A stretch of 64,000 bases of DNA from Microvelia longipes (taxonomy: Eukaryota > Arthropoda > Insecta > Hemiptera > Veliidae). Below, piece by piece: positions 1-11,131 of the stretch (positions are counted from its first letter, which is position 1; each line of letters starts with the position of its first letter). The position numbers and the translations under genes are program-made. Below the pieces are notes generated by a model. It ran no database searches. It saw only the letters and a list, made by a program, of their open reading frames with translations, and was not told the DNA's origin. The stretch covers positions 14,472,290 to 14,536,289 of the forward strand of contig JACMZG010001913.1 of NCBI GenBank assembly GCA_018340805.1. Reading direction: 5' to 3'.

Positions 1-120
1 ACACATACAGACAAATAACTTTGCGAAAACCACTCAGGAGGCCATAAAAACGCCTGAAACGGATAATTCCGGTTTATTCTCGGGTCCAGATAACGTCCCG
101 GGTTCACGTAACCCACCTAG
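1..120 (-). repeat. Fragment of interspersed family F2 (GAGCGAAGCGA family)
   Basis: The start of the window matches, in reverse orientation, the part of family F2 that reads 'ccggtttcaggtgttttaagg...tcctgagtggtttt' in other copies (for example 27340-27400 and 47340-47400). The repeat continues off the left edge. No coding content is visible. Confidence 0.6.
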
Positions 121-1182
121 TGTATTTTTATTGAGAGTAATCTGAGCTTTTTTCTGCAGTGTAGAAGTCTAGAACATACATGAAATATTTTTATGACATT
201 TTATAAAGATTACACTCGTAAGATATTTATTGGTCGAAATTCTTGTGGGACGTATTTCCTCTCTCATCTTCTTTACCTGTTCTACAATATTTTTTTGACG
301 AGAAAATTAAACAATCAAAAAATAGCTCAAGGGAAGGAAAAAGGTTTACTTTTTATCCGAGATAAAAATTTTAATGGACAAATTTTGTAATGGTAGAAAT
401 GAGGCACTTAACTCAGAGTAAGTTAAGGAAGCTAGCTGGATGTTCCGGCCTTATTGTGACATGCACATATTTATTTTATGTTATAGTAATGCCCCACCTT
501 AATTAATATTATGCACCCCTATTAGGGTTATTTAGGTTTATATGAATTGCGCCTTAAATTGATTTGTTAGTTTAGACCCGCGCGTCATTTGGGTATTGAT
601 TGTTTAATATCTCGATTTACTACGCTCAACTTTCAGTCTTCGGATCAAATGCTGCATCTTTCTGATTACTTCCAAGTCAAAGGTATGATGTCTTACAAGA
701 GTTCATCTGGAAGCATAAACTTCGCCCTCAAGCATTTTTATAAATATTTACCCGTTTTTAGGACCATGAGCGCTCTACGTTTAGACCTTATATTATTTTG
801 CGTTTCGATATTTATGCTAGCTAGCTCAGTTAGGGGACCTCAGCTTCATCTAGGATATTTAATATAGTATATTTCATCATTAACAGTACTCAGGTACTTT
901 TTCAGTTACACTTATTATAGTCTTGCAAGACAGCTTATTTAAGCATTATTTTAAGCATAAGTACTTTTGTAAAGGAGTGCATAATTACATGTATTCACTT
1001 TATTATGGTTTATCTTTATTTAACCTCCCTAGGCTAAGCTATCTATCGACATATATCGCTAAGAAATACAGTCCTCATTCAGCTATCCATTTCATAAGTT
1101 TGGTGAGCCGGTGCACTTATTGCAAGTCACTCTCACGGCTTAACACTGGAAGACATGTTTTTTTTAATTGAAGATTAGACAT
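121..1182. other. No recognisable feature
   Basis: AT-rich DNA without a recognisable gene. The open frames here (193-390, 589-867 and 923-1171) show no domain, no splice context and no compositional change, and I regard them as chance. Confidence 0.5.
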
Positions 1183-1583
1183 AGCTCTTTAACCACCTCC
1201 GTGGTCTAGGTCGTTAAGGCGTCAGTAGTTATACTGACCTTTTACACCACAGAGAGCTGGGGTTCACATTGTAGGTTAAGATATCAGTTTATATAAGATT
1301 AGTGTTCGAATAAATAATTCCAAGCCTGAAAGTGCAGTCGCTGGACTGTTTCTTTTGTCATGACATACAGGTCAAAATTAATTTCAGCAATATCACTAAA
1401 TACACTTTCGCTGTAGTTGTGATAAAAAAAAAATAATAATAGCCAACATTAGATTACTTTTTTAGCGATGCTGTTGGAACTACCACCTGAGGTGGTTCTC
1501 GCTGGGAACCACCAGGTGGTTCTTGGTCTTGGTTATCCCTGATGGGCCGCAAGGCTAATAAACGGGCATTATTATTATTATGT
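1183..1583 (+). mobile_element. tRNA-derived SINE (copy S1, with internal extra sequence)
   Basis: The head at 1190-1262 resembles a tRNA promoter: an A-box-like 'tggtctaggtcgttaagg' and a weak B-box-like 'ggggttcacattgt'. The 3' part at 1480-1583 has 'accacctgaggtggttc', then 'atccctgatgggccgcaagg', and ends in an (ATT)n tail. The same head and tail are in the cleaner minus-strand copy at 28797-29052, which defines the family. This copy has about 150 extra bases between head and tail and a duplicated 'accacc...ggtggtt' segment. Confidence 0.65.
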
Positions 1584-1599
1584 ATCTTTAAGCTCAGTG

Positions 1600-1670
1600 A
1601 AGTGATAGATTTTTAACTCAAAAGTCACACGTTCGAGTCCTACCTGTATTTTGTTGATACACAATACAGG
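1600..1670 (+). repeat. tRNA-like fragment, possible second SINE family
   Basis: The stretch contains a B-box-like 'cacacgttcgagtcctacc' about 40 bases after an irregular A-box-like region and is followed by tagtag-rich simple sequence. It does not fold into a full tRNA, so it is probably a decayed SINE head. Confidence 0.3.
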
Positions 1671-3000
1671 TAGTAGTAACTTTATACAAGTAGTAGTAGT
1701 AGTAGTATATAAGTAGTAGTAACTTTATACAGAATGTTTGAGCGATCACCGATTTAACCCAGACCATACATACGCCTAATACCTCATAACTTCCAAGATC
1801 TAAGGGAACCTTAATACGTGATCTAGTGTCCCGACTACTTCTTAGGTAGTGATTATCGTATTTTCTTTTAGATACTCTTGTCTTAGCTAATTTCCTTTGG
1901 AAAACAAACACTCATTAAACGGGTGTCGTAGCAGGATTTGGAGTCGGGAATGTGATGTATGATTGATATACTATAAGAATTTATAATTATTTCAATCAGA
2001 AACTACTCGCCTACAAATAAATGCTTAAACTTTAACTTTCTAGTCTTGGCAGTGTTGCCAATGATATTTTTTCTTCTTATTTCATCTATTTAAAAACAAA
2101 AATAAGCTCAACAAGTTGCCATTGTAAATAATTCAACCTTGAGCTCCCTAAAAAGGGTTGTGAGCTTTAGATACTGAAGGCACGATAAGAAAACCAGTCA
2201 CGTCAAGAAAATCTATTGCTATTATTTCAGTTCGAAAAGGAAATATGTTTTTACGTGTCAGTGAAAAATTTACTAAATTAACTCATTGCAAAATTTTTGT
2301 TTAATATATTTTAATCTCTATACTTAAATACTTTTGTAAGATCGTTATTTTCTTACAATTATGTTGATCATTACATATTTTAATGAGTGACTTATAGAAA
2401 TATTTGTTAAGGGCGCCGTAATATACTATCTGTGATAAAATCACTTTTAATATAATTTTTCTTATTGACACTTTGAAAAAGAATGGTGATTTATGATTCT
2501 TTCTCATTTACAACTCCGGAATATTTAATACATTAAAGTGTAATCCTTCATTAATTCAATTTTTTATTTGGTTGTATTTACAGCTAGAGCACAAGTAATA
2601 ATTGTAAAATTGAATGCAGAATACCTACTTTTGTAAAATTAGTAGTGGTACAATTTTCAATGTAAGTCGCAGAAAAAATGTAATACACAACACGGAGGGA
2701 ATATTTCAACTCTCAGTTTATTTCAGCTCTTCGGCTCTGCTTTTGTTGGCAACACTGAAGCTCTCTCGGCAAGCCTCAGAAACTAAGTAACTTAAATCCC
2801 TAGGCTTTCTATAAAGTTTTCTCCTACCAAGAAAACTTTTCCTCGACTAACGGAAACTATTTTCCCTCCCACCATATGTAAATAACTATTAGTTTATGTA
2901 GATATTTTCAAAACAACTTCGCTAACAAAGTGGCTCACGCAGCAGGTCCGAAATCTGGGAATGTGTAAAAATCCATTAAAAAATATAAATAAAAAAATCT
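1671..3000. other. No recognisable gene
   Basis: AT-rich sequence with (TAG)n simple sequence near 1690-1720. Nothing with coding character was seen on either strand. A slightly GC-richer patch at 2700-2790 has no supported reading frame. Confidence 0.4.
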
Positions 3001-3470
3001 GGCGCGGTGGTCCGCATGTCGGGCGAATTTCCTTTGGGATGCGTGTTTCCGTGCTTAACAACCCATTTCTTGCTTAAGGTTCTGTTTTTTTTGCTTTTTT
3101 CCGATTTTTTGCTTTAGAACCTAAGAATTTACTCAATTTTCAAGCATTGCTCGTAACTCATTTTGTCTGTATTTTTCAAAGAAAATGCGCATAATTAGCC
3201 AGTTGGTTATACAAAACGATGTCTCTAAAATTGGCAGTGTGCACTATTATTTGCACTAGTTTAAAGCTTAGTTACTGTTTATCTTCAAAGATTTTAGCGC
3301 ATTTCCTTTGAAAAATACAGACAAAATGAGTTACGAGCAGGTCTTGACAATTGAGTTACTGCTTAGGTTCTAAAGCAAAAGACCGGAACCTTAAGCAAGA
3401 TATGGGTTGGTAAGCACGGAAACAGCATCCCAAAGAAATTTCGCCTGACATGCAGACCACGCATACATAC
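3001..3470. mobile_element. Long inverted-repeat DNA element, family F1 (complete copy)
   Basis: The left end 'ggcgcggtggtccgcatgtc' returns inverted at the right end. Pairing continues inward through 'gtgtttccgtgcttaac', 'ttgcttaaggttc', 'gctttagaacctaag' and 'gtaactcattttgtctgta', giving arms of about 200 bases around a short centre. This is the structure of a long-TIR MITE or foldback element. Diverged single-arm copies are at 9552-9835 and 31480-31835. The arms differ by many point changes, so the copy is not young. I could not settle a target-site duplication. Confidence 0.75.
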
Positions 3471-3480
3471 ATATTATGTA

Positions 3481-3572
3481 AAAAAACGATAATAATTATT
3501 GTCTCTACCAGAATTCGAACCCAGGTACCCTGGCTTTGAGTGCTCGTATCGACTTCCCCCAAAAACATGGAA
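3481..3572 (-). mobile_element. Possible tRNA-derived SINE, second family
   Basis: On the minus strand 'gggtacctgggttcgaattc' carries a good B-box (ggttcgaattc), preceded by about 40 tRNA-like bases and followed by AT-rich simple sequence on the 3' side. A similar B-box stretch is at about 23785-23830 (minus). No convincing A-box is left. It directly abuts the F1 element. Confidence 0.4.
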
Positions 3573-3895
3573 AACGACTCCCCACTTAAAATGTGTTATT
3601 TAGCGGCCTATTTTTTACCAACCAATATTTTTTTTAACTCTTTGGTCAATTAGTGTGGTGGTATTGACTTTGAGGTTTCTTCAACTTATAAAGTTAAAGT
3701 ACCTCAAAAGCGGAATGTTTTATTAAAAATTCAACAACATACCTAAAAATATTGATGTCTGTGAAGGGTGAAGGTTAAAGGAGAAGTTCCAATACGTGAT
3801 GAATTGTGGTATATTATAAATTTATATACCTCAGATGGTTGTTTTTCCGTTTTTTAATGTCCTAAAATAATAGACATTTTTTATCTTTCTCTAAT
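3571..3895. other. Unannotated AT-rich DNA
   Basis: Nothing recognisable. A family or promoter assignment cannot be made. Confidence 0.4.
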
Positions 3896-4194
3896 TTTTT
3901 AAAAGAAAATGCAATATTTATTTCTTTGTGTGTGCATCAGGTAAAATAAAAATAAAGATTACCTTGAGAATTTAAAAAGGCTTATCATCGTGTATTTTCG
4001 TCTCCATTCGTTTATCATCGTTGCCTTCTCTTTTGGGCGGGAACTTGTTTTCATTTACTTAACTTCAGTCCTTTTTCGGTTTCCAGCCGCTTAGCATCGT
4101 TGGGTTTCTTCTCAGCTACTTAAAATTACGTAATTTATTCATTGAACAGTGTTGAAGTTTAATTAAAGGACAATTTTTTTAAAATAAATAAAGG
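3896..4194 (+). promoter_or_regulatory. Candidate 5' UTR / core promoter of the DPP6/10-like gene
   Basis: These bases directly precede the first coding exon. They are somewhat richer in G and C than the surroundings and hold two related motifs, 'tttatcatcgttgcc' (about 4012) and 'cttagcatcgttggg' (about 4091). The ATG context is 'aaataaaggatgcc'. No TATA box or initiator can be named with confidence; the assignment rests on position only, and an upstream non-coding exon is equally possible. Confidence 0.3.
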
Positions 4195-4257
4195 ATGCCC
4201 GATAAACAAAAGAAATCACCAAAGAAAGTGACAGTAGTTGCTCCTAAAGATTCAGAG
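4195..4257 (+). CDS. DPP6/DPP10-like protein, first coding exon (cytoplasmic N-terminus)
   Basis: Codes for 21 residues starting MPDKQKKSPKKVTVVAPK and ending in D-S-E, followed by a consensus donor (GAG|gtactt). It ends in phase 0, and the exon at 44715 begins in phase 0 with E-L-V, so the two join as one frame reading ...DSE|ELVSGSE. In DPP6/DPP10-type proteins a short basic, variable cytoplasmic tail precedes a conserved 'ELV...RNW+G' membrane-entry motif, which fits this join. The exon is too short to be recognised alone; the evidence is phase, donor, basic composition and agreement with the downstream exon. Alternative first exons, common in this family, could exist outside the window. 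Confidence 0.65.
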
Positions 4258-4499
4258 GTACTTCTTATTGAAAAATAATTTTTATGTTAAACACTAAAAA
4301 TAATAAAAAAATTAATAAACAAAGAATAGTATATCTAAAAATGAACTAAGGTATAATAATGCACCTATCGGGTTCTCTGTAGAATTATGTAATTGACTAA
4401 TTTGTTGTTTTCAAAAATTTTTATGAGAGGAAATAAAAATTTATGAAGAACAATTACATATCTGTTATTACTAGTAGTACCTTATGACTAGTAATAAGT

Positions 4500-5290
4500 A
4501 CTGCTGTTCAATGGATTGCCAACCTGAATCAAAGATAGTCCATAGCCTTCCGAACTTAAACTTTAAGGTATTACTTACCTACTAACTGGGCTCATAGAAC
4601 CTGAGACGGTTCAAGGTCTTGCCTACTAAAATTTTAAGCTATTGTGTTTTACAAACTGAGCTCACTGAACTGTAACGTGAACTGTAACGGTTTACGGCCT
4701 GACCTACCTAAACTTTAAGGTCTAAGTTACCTACTAATCGGGATCAAAGAACTGAGGATAGGTAATAGTCGCACCTACCTCTACTTAACTATTAAGCTAA
4801 GACAGATATTGACCTCGTCAACCTAAACTTCTAGCTGTAACAAATTTACTAACTAGGGTCATAGAACCTAATACGGTTCAATTTCTCACCAACCTCAACT
4901 TCAATCTATTGCTTATTAACTAACTGGACTCATACAATCAAAAACATTTTATGTCCTCGCCTAATTAAACTTCAAGCTTTGTATACGTTATACAAACTAA
5001 CTCAGGCTGTATAACCTAAACCTGTTCATGTACTTGCCGATCAAAAATTCAAGCTATTGAGTATTAACTGACTGCAGTTATAGAACCGAAGAAAATTCAT
5101 GCCCTTGCCGATCAAAACTTCAAGCTATTGCTTATTAATTAACTAAGGTTTTATAACCTAAAACTCTTTATGTCCTAGCCGGTCAAAACTTTAAGCTATT
5201 GCTTATTTAGGTTATAGAACTAAGGTTCTTTAACCTAAAACTGTTGATGTCCTAGCCGGTCAAAGTTCTAGCTATTGCTCATTAAGTAAC
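4500..5290. repeat. Degenerate tandem repeat, unit about 70-75 bp
   Basis: About eleven diverged units share the order 'ttcatgtccttgcc..atcaaaacttcaagctattgcttatta...ggtcatagaacctaa'. The sub-motif 'aagctattg' recurs at about 4632, 5052, 5122 and 5193, among others. Units differ by substitutions and small indels, so the array is old. It lies just inside the large intron. Confidence 0.7.
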
Positions 5291-5309
5291 TACGTACAAA
5301 CACCAATCA

Positions 5310-5990
5310 GTAGGTCTAATTGTGCTATCCATAAAATATCTTTTATGACGTCATAAACCCGTTATAATGGCTCATCAAATATTTCGGAAATTCATAAAAC
5401 GCAGAAAAATGTGTCGATCAGTTCGACGTTTGGCACACATTTAGTCATATACTCGTACAGGGCCAACTAACATCCCGTTATCAGCATTAGTTTAGTTTAA
5501 ATCAAATGGCTTGTATACGTTTTTAAAAGATCGTAAAAATAAAAAAATAATATAAATAAATTGGAATGTGGTACAAGTGTATTCCTTTACGTTAGAAATA
5601 TGTATACTAATTTTCGTTTCAATACGACAAGTATATCAATGGTTTTTTGTTGGATCATAAAAGTTAAGATGCTTAGATGGATGGCCACTGGAAATAAAAC
5701 TAATGTAATTACAATCTGAGGGCAAGCAAAGCGAGTCCGAAGACTTGACGCAATATAAATTTGACGAACTGTGTATTCTGGAGACGAGCAAAGCGAGGCC
5801 GAAGACTTGACGCAATATAAATTTGACGAACTGTGTATTCTGGAGACGAGCAAAGCGAGGCCGAAGTAAGGTGGATGAGCGTAGCGAATCCGACGTGATA
5901 ATGCAAAGTTTCCAGGTATCCCATATCCGATTTTTTAAACTTTTTCCATGTTAACAATGTTAACTTTCTAAATTGCAATGTTAGGTTATG
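5310..5990 (+). repeat. Interspersed family F2, nearly complete copy with internal duplication
   Basis: Family F2 runs from 'tgtgctatcc..aaaat..tttttatgacgtcat' through 'ggcacacat' and 'aataaatt' to the diagnostic 'gaggacgagcaaagcgagtccgaag' and 'gagcgtagcgaatccgatgtgat' blocks. Here the segment 'cgaagacttgacgcaatata..ggagacgagcaaagcgaggc' is directly duplicated at about 5741-5800 and 5801-5862. The open frames overlapping it are spurious. The family has no recognisable coding region or TIR and is probably non-autonomous. Confidence 0.65.
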
Positions 5991-8097
5991 ACAGTTTATT
6001 AATTCCGGGGTACAACTTGTAACGATCTATAATATTGAGGAATATCTATTATTATTTATTATTTTATTATTAATAATACTAATAATGCAGAGGAATATCT
6101 ACATTTAATTTGTAGACAAGCGATGATAGTTTTTGTAAATATATCTTTAAAGACAAGTGTCTTCACAAGATATATTTACCCAGCTAACCGCTATTCCGTA
6201 CTACATCTTTATCTAAAACCTTGTCTATGCGTGAGGGTATATTCAGTTCAATATATACGGATATATTGTGTAGTTGCCTTTACTCAATTAAGCCTTAAAA
6301 GGCTCTTCTTTTAAAACTTATAGTGAAGTATCTTACTTTTACTACCTAGGAGTAAAAGTTATAAGTAGATTATACTTGAATTTATATCAGTTAAGAAGCA
6401 TTAGAGAGCGGTAAAAGCATTGTAATGGCTAAAAAATGAACTTTATCCTTAGACTATGTAAGAGCCTTGAGAAAAGAAATAACACCTGCGTCAGTTTCTT
6501 AGGCCTAAAATACAAGTTACGCTTTACACTTTATATTAAAGTGCACGCAAAGAAAATTTGAAGTCATAGCTCACTTCAAATTATCTTTGGTAATAATATA
6601 ATAAGTCTTACTAATTTTTTTAGAAGTTTTTTAACTTGAGAATGAAATGATTAAACTTGTATTTACAATTGCTATTAGTCCAACAGCTAGACCAGGAAAA
6701 CTCTGCTTATTTTGTACAATTTCGAACCAAATGTTTTATTAAACAGGAACCTATAACTCCTGGCTCATTGCGAGCCTGAGGTGATAACATGTGTTATTTC
6801 GTGTATTGGTTGATATTTTTTATTTGTTAGTTTATAATTACTTATTATTAAATGACATTTTGCCATGTATATTGCAAATTTTTCGTCACCTACCCATGGC
6901 CACGCTGAAAATAATAGACTTTTTTGAACCTGACAGGGTCTTTTGTTATTCCGTTCACAATAGAACAGTTAATAATCTCACACCATTCTATGATTAGTTT
7001 TATAGTTTTCAATAAGTCCATAACAAAGATATATTGTAGACAATAGAAAGGTGAATATTAAATAAGGTATTATTATATGGAAAATTAGCTGTGTGGAAAT
7101 TGGATAAGGAAAATTTTGAAACTTATTCAACATTTAATAGAATACACACAGAAAAGAAAAGGGTTAAGTATAAATTTAATTTTTACTTAACAGATGGAAC
7201 CGAAGAAAATATACATAAAGTAAGACGGTCTTGGGCTTTATTATTTTAGACAAGAAAAGGTTAGTTCCGTAGCCAGTTTCAGAATCGCTAGAGTGAATAT
7301 TATTATATATGGGCTGTATCACCATACCAACTACTTCTGGCACAAAACTTATTAACCCAAATATTTGCTTTTTATTATAATAACCTATTTCAAGTTCATA
7401 CGTGTCATTAAAATGGTAATAAAGAAGGAGATAATTTTATAATACTAAGTTAGAAAAATGGGAAAAATGTTAAGTATGGAGAGTTAGTTTCAAAAATGCC
7501 GCTAGATGCCTCCACCTTCTGTCTGACGCTCTCGAATACATTCCAACATTCTATACCTATTATATTCTTTGGATCGAACATTTCAGATACATCAACAATA
7601 ATTCTTTGAATTTAAATGTAAATCATGTTTCTAGACTTTCTAATGGTCTCTGTCTTACTCGACTCATTCGATTTCGAGATTATCTTAGATTAATTAGAGC
7701 TTATAATAACAGGTATTGATTTGAGAAACACACTAAATTCTAAGCAAGTCGATACCAATACTTCGGATACCATTCTTGATGTTACCATACTTTAAATTTT
7801 TACATCAAGCTATCGCTGTGCAAATTATTTTTCTATTGTCAATAATTCCCAAAATGGAGACTAATTCCAAAATTAAATTTAGTGACTCAACTATTAACCA
7901 ATAGAGGTACGTTTGCGTCAAATGTTAACTCCATTGGACAAATTTACGACTTTGTCGTTCTTAATGAATCATTAAAATAGGCTTATATGGTTCAAAAACT
8001 TTTAATTTCCGGACAGCACAACTAGCCCTTCAAATCTAATTTGTGTCCTTTTTAGCGAATTTCCTTTGGAAATAATTCGCCAATGGGACAAGCCTCA
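5991..8097. other. No recognisable gene in 2.1 kb
   Basis: AT-rich intronic DNA with short ATT-rich runs near 6050-6080. No exon-like segment, tRNA or long repeat was seen on either strand. Confidence 0.4.
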
Positions 8098-8454
8098 TAG
8101 AATAGAATAGAATAGAATAACCATTTATTAGATCATAATATACAATTCAACTAAAAAATACAATTTACTAATAAAATACTTAAGATCTAAATCAGCCGAA
8201 GCTGTGGTCTGACAAGATACTTACTGGTGTAGGGGTAATACTTACCTGGTGTAAGGGCCTACCGTGATCAACAAGCCTCATAGCGGGAGTCAAACCTTGG
8301 ACCAAGACAAAAATCCGCCTCAGAGGTCCCTGATCACAAAAAACCTTTAAGATAAACACTAGCAAATACACTAGTAAATAACAATAATTACTATTATTAT
8401 TAATGATTGGGGTTAGAGTCGAGGATAGACCCTATTTGAAATGCGAATTGAAGT

Positions 8455-8747
8455 CTATTGTACGATCCCCTCAATTGGTCCAGGTCAGAATAATCCTTTT
8501 CCCCGGACTAGGTCTAGGATCTTTTTGACCAGTAATTCATTGGTAGAGTCAAACTTAGTGAGAGTGCTGCTACGGAAGAGGAGAACCTTTGAAAGGCTAG
8601 GGATCTCATCTCAGAAGTATGTGAGAGGCGGATTCGGTTTCCGATTCACAATGCCTACACACTGGGTTATCTTTAAAGATGCCAAAGGTATGGAGGTGTT
8701 TTCGGAGGTAACAGTGCCCAGTCAGTAGTCCAGTTAATGTACTAAGG
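8455..8747 (-). pseudogene. LINE ORF2 C-terminus (Cys/His segment), disrupted
   Basis: The minus strand reads L-T-G-L-L-T-G-H-C-Y-L-R-K-H-L-H near 8735-8690, then PVCRHCESETESASHIL. This matches the common LINE C-terminal pattern 'LTGH..L..HL...G......C..C....E...H.L'. An in-frame TGA follows HILLR, and similarity resumes in another frame (LAFQRFSSS...), so it is broken. The plus-strand frame at 8441-8728 is its shadow. Confidence 0.7.
8739..8747. repeat. Target-site duplication, left copy (GTACTAAGG)
   Basis: GTACTAAGG at 8739-8747 is repeated exactly at 9435-9443. Removing the 687 bases between plus one copy rejoins the LINE frame as RRDLS-TLTGLLTGHC, which confirms it as an insertion site. 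Confidence 0.75.
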
Positions 8748-9434
8748 GGTATCCGGGAAAAAGTTCACGGAAAAAAGGACAAGAAAAAAAGTACAAAAAG
8801 AAAAAAGTACAGGAAAAAAAATACACGGAAAAAACTACAGGAAAAAAGTCAAAGGAAAAAAGAACAGGGGAAAAAATACACGGAAAAAAGCACTCGGAAA
8901 AAAATGCGCGGAAAAAAGTATAGAGAAAAACATTACAAGACGATAATTAAAACATAAAACAATTATTCTGAATAAGTACACCGTAAATTTGTAATGCTAA
9001 TAATTTACTGGATATATAGATTAAATCTAAAAATCAGGTACATCGATTTTCCTCGTCACATCGGATTCGCTACGCTCGTGCTCGGAACATACAATTCGCC
9101 AAATTTATACTGCAACATAAATGGTTTATACTCTCGTCCTCAGTAATTACTCATTCAGTAGTGCTCACGCTCAATGCTGCTTAACTTTTATAATCGAACA
9201 AAAATCATGGATATACTAAATGTAATAAACGAAACTTATGTAAGTCTTATACCTGGCTACATGCGTCTAAATCTCAGTAAATCGTTAGCAAGTTTAAGGT
9301 ATACTTATTTTGAATATTTTTTTCTCTGCAAATTGTCCCCGTGTATTTTTTGCCTGTACTTTTTTTCCCGTTGTACTTTTTTTCCGTGTACTTTTTTCCT
9401 GTGTTTTTTCCCGTGTCCTTTTTTTCCTAAATTC
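8748..9434. mobile_element. Non-autonomous insertion with inverted arrays as ends and a 9-bp target duplication
   Basis: This is a 687-bp insertion inside the LINE. Its left part (8757-8930) is an array of about 14-15-bp units like 'ggaaaaaagtacac'; its right part (9335-9428) is the inverse, units like 'gtgtactttttttcc'. The middle (9030-9300) is a reverse-oriented fragment of family F2. A 9-bp duplication is usual for Mutator-like elements, and terminal repeats made of subrepeats are known there, but the extreme ends (ggtatccggg / gaatttagg) pair poorly. The class is therefore a guess; no transposase is present. Confidence 0.6.
9030..9300 (-). repeat. Fragment of family F2 inside the insertion
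   Basis: 'cctcgtcacatcggattcgctacgctcg' is the reverse complement of the F2 block 'gagcgtagcgaatccgatgtgatgagg'. It continues into the 'catggatatac' and 'tggctacatgcg' parts seen at 24120-24480. This suggests that F2 material was captured or is internal to the inserted element. Confidence 0.6.
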
Positions 9435-9443
9435 GTACTAAGG
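9435..9443. repeat. Target-site duplication, right copy (GTACTAAGG)
   Basis: Exact copy of 8739-8747 at the other end of the insertion. Confidence 0.75.
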
Positions 9444-9560
9444 TCCCTTCTGCTTAGACTGAGGAGATCCTCGGTTACTTCGGGATTGGGTCCTTTTAAC
9501 AAAAGTTTGCAGTGCCTCATGCCAGAGGACTTGTTCCAATGGTGCAGGTAATTGATTAAA
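9444..9560 (-). pseudogene. LINE ORF2 RNase H C-terminal segment
   Basis: The minus strand reads MRHCKLLLKGPNPEVTEDLL followed by S-L-S-R-R-D-L-S, ending exactly at the insertion. This is the '(G)xRHxKxLLxGPxP...LLxLSRxDL' end of LINE RNase H domains, continued in the 8455-8747 segment. Homology is lost above about 9560, where F1 sequence begins. Confidence 0.65.
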
Positions 9561-9835
9561 AGCCAATTTTTAAGTACACCTTTGGCTATAGTATTTTAGT
9601 GCAAATAATAGTGCGCACTGCAAATTTTAGAGACATAGTTTTGTATAACCAACTAGATAATTATACGCATTTCCTTCAAAAAATACAGACAAAATTAGTT
9701 ATAAGCAGTTCTTGATAATAAAGTAACTCCTTAAGTTATAAATTATGGAAGCTTAAGCAAAAAATGGATTGTTAAGCACAGAAACACCCATTCCAAAGCA
9801 AATTCGCCTGACATCCGGACCATCGCGTATTAGTA
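9552..9835. mobile_element. Family F1 element, partial diverged copy
   Basis: Contains 'tagtgcaaataatagtgcgcac', 'ccaactagataattatacgcatttcc', 'aagcacagaaacaccc' and 'attcgcctgacatccggacc', in the same order as the right half of the F1 element at 3250-3470. Only one arm is present. Confidence 0.65.
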
Positions 9836-10507
9836 ATCTAGTGTAAACCACAGCGAAACTTATGCGAGACACAGAAACCTGCAGAAAACAAAATAGAATA
9901 GAAAGCATGACAGCATGATTTTTGGACGTCAATAAAGATCCTTGGAGAGTAAGCTAGCATTACGCACTAAGCATAGCAATTTTCGGTTTCTTAACTTATT
10001 TCTTGACTTTATATTGAACTTAAAATTATTTTTTAGTTTCTAGTTCAAAATTGGCAGGTGCAATGTAATATTGAATTTTGCTCTCAAGAAATTGAATTAT
10101 TTCCTTAAAAAGTCAGAAGAGAGTCGAAGAGATAATTTTTTTTAAATCCCGTCAAAATCCACAAGGACGTCTACGAGAGAAATATTAACTTATATCAGAA
10201 ATGAGAAAAATTTTGGATTATTAAAAAAAGAACTTGGAAAGAATTTTAAGAGAAGAAGCGGTGGAAAAATTGTTGAGTTGGGAAACGGAATAAGAAGATC
10301 AAGTTTTTAGATAAATCTTATCTGGAAACTTTTGACAAAATAGGATTGAAGATAAAAATATTTTGTGGGACGATTTTCAATTCAAGAGATTTTATATTAG
10401 TAAGCCAATCAGCAGGTAAGCTTATCTGTGAAAAACTTTAAATATTTTTAAGTAGTTCAATGATTTTTAGTTTTTCGATTATTGTTTAATATTAATATAG
10501 TAATTTA
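9836..10507. other. No recognisable gene
   Basis: AT-rich DNA. The purine-rich stretch at 10130-10330 lacks an open frame of note and has no recognisable relation to other repeats in the window. Confidence 0.4.
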
Positions 10508-10610
10508 TAGCATTGCGGTAAATCAGGTATGAACCCTGAGGGAACGGCCTCAGGTGAAAGGGGGGTGACCGTTACGCTTCAACTGTGTCCTAAAGTTGGC
10601 TATACTTTAT
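10508..10610 (-). mobile_element. SINE body fragment (copy S3)
   Basis: 'gaccgttacgcttcaactgtgtcctaaagttggctat' corresponds to 'aaccgttacgctcaaagtgtattctaaagctggcgat' at 28888-28926 in the full minus-strand SINE. The tRNA head is missing. Confidence 0.5.
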
Positions 10611-11025
10611 TTGATTAATAATCATGATATAGATGGGCTAACCGGAAAATAATGACTGTGATTAATGACTAAGCAAAAATTTTGAAAAATCCTTTTAAAC
10701 GCAGAAAATGTTATTTTCCGCGTTTAAATAATTAATTAATAAATTAATTAAATTTCAATTAATTTAAAATTTAGGAAGCATATAATATATATGACTAAAA
10801 TGTGCCAATTTTCATCTAATTATTATCATTAGTTTAAGTTTTATTAAATGACATGGATACGTTTTTAAAAAACTTGTTTAAAAAGAAAATATGCCAATTG
10901 AGTTGAAATAAGGTACAAGTGTACAGACAGTACAGCTTAGTCTTTATGTACAGACTAAGTATACTAAGTTTAATTCCAATACGAATTGTATAGCTACGGT
11001 TTTTGTTAGAGGGTTGTTGTATTCG

Positions 11026-11131
11026 ACGCGACTACCGCGTAAGCGTAGTCGCGTGGTCTGTTTAGTCGTAAATAGACTAAATTGTCTATTTAGTGAATTT
11101 ATTTCTATTATAAATTCACTAAATAGACAAA
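11026..11131. repeat. Two adjacent hairpins
   Basis: The first hairpin pairs 'cgcgacta' with 'tagtcgcg' (about 11028-11053). The second pairs 'ttgtctatttagtgaattta' (11082-11101) with its complement ending near 11131, a 20-base stem. Part of the first motif recurs at about 11907-11926 ('cgcgactaccgcgtacgcg'). This may be a small foldback element. Confidence 0.5.

Larger units (their letters stand above)
8098..9560 (-). mobile_element. LINE 3' end (minus strand), split by a later insertion
   Basis: On the minus strand this reads, from 9560 downward: an RNase H/C-terminal segment (about 9560-9444), a 687-bp insertion (8748-9434), the rest of the C-terminal domain with a Cys/His motif (about 8747-8455), a 3' UTR, and a (TATTC)n-type tail at 8098-8118. 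A short 3' repeat tail and loss of the 5' part are typical of a 5'-truncated non-LTR retrotransposon. It lies antisense in the DPP-like intron. The family resembles clades with a C-terminal RNase H and a CxxC...H motif; I do not name the clade. Confidence 0.7.

Noticed and set aside
1190..1262. Functional tRNA gene
   Set aside because: Only promoter-box-like parts are present, the cloverleaf is incomplete, and a SINE body follows.
8441..8728. 95-codon plus-strand frame
   Set aside because: The minus strand of the same bases carries a recognisable LINE C-terminus; the plus frame is its shadow.
9174..9551. 125-codon plus-strand frame rich in Phe and Cys
   Set aside because: It runs through the inverted gtgtacttttttcc array and the antisense LINE; not a gene.
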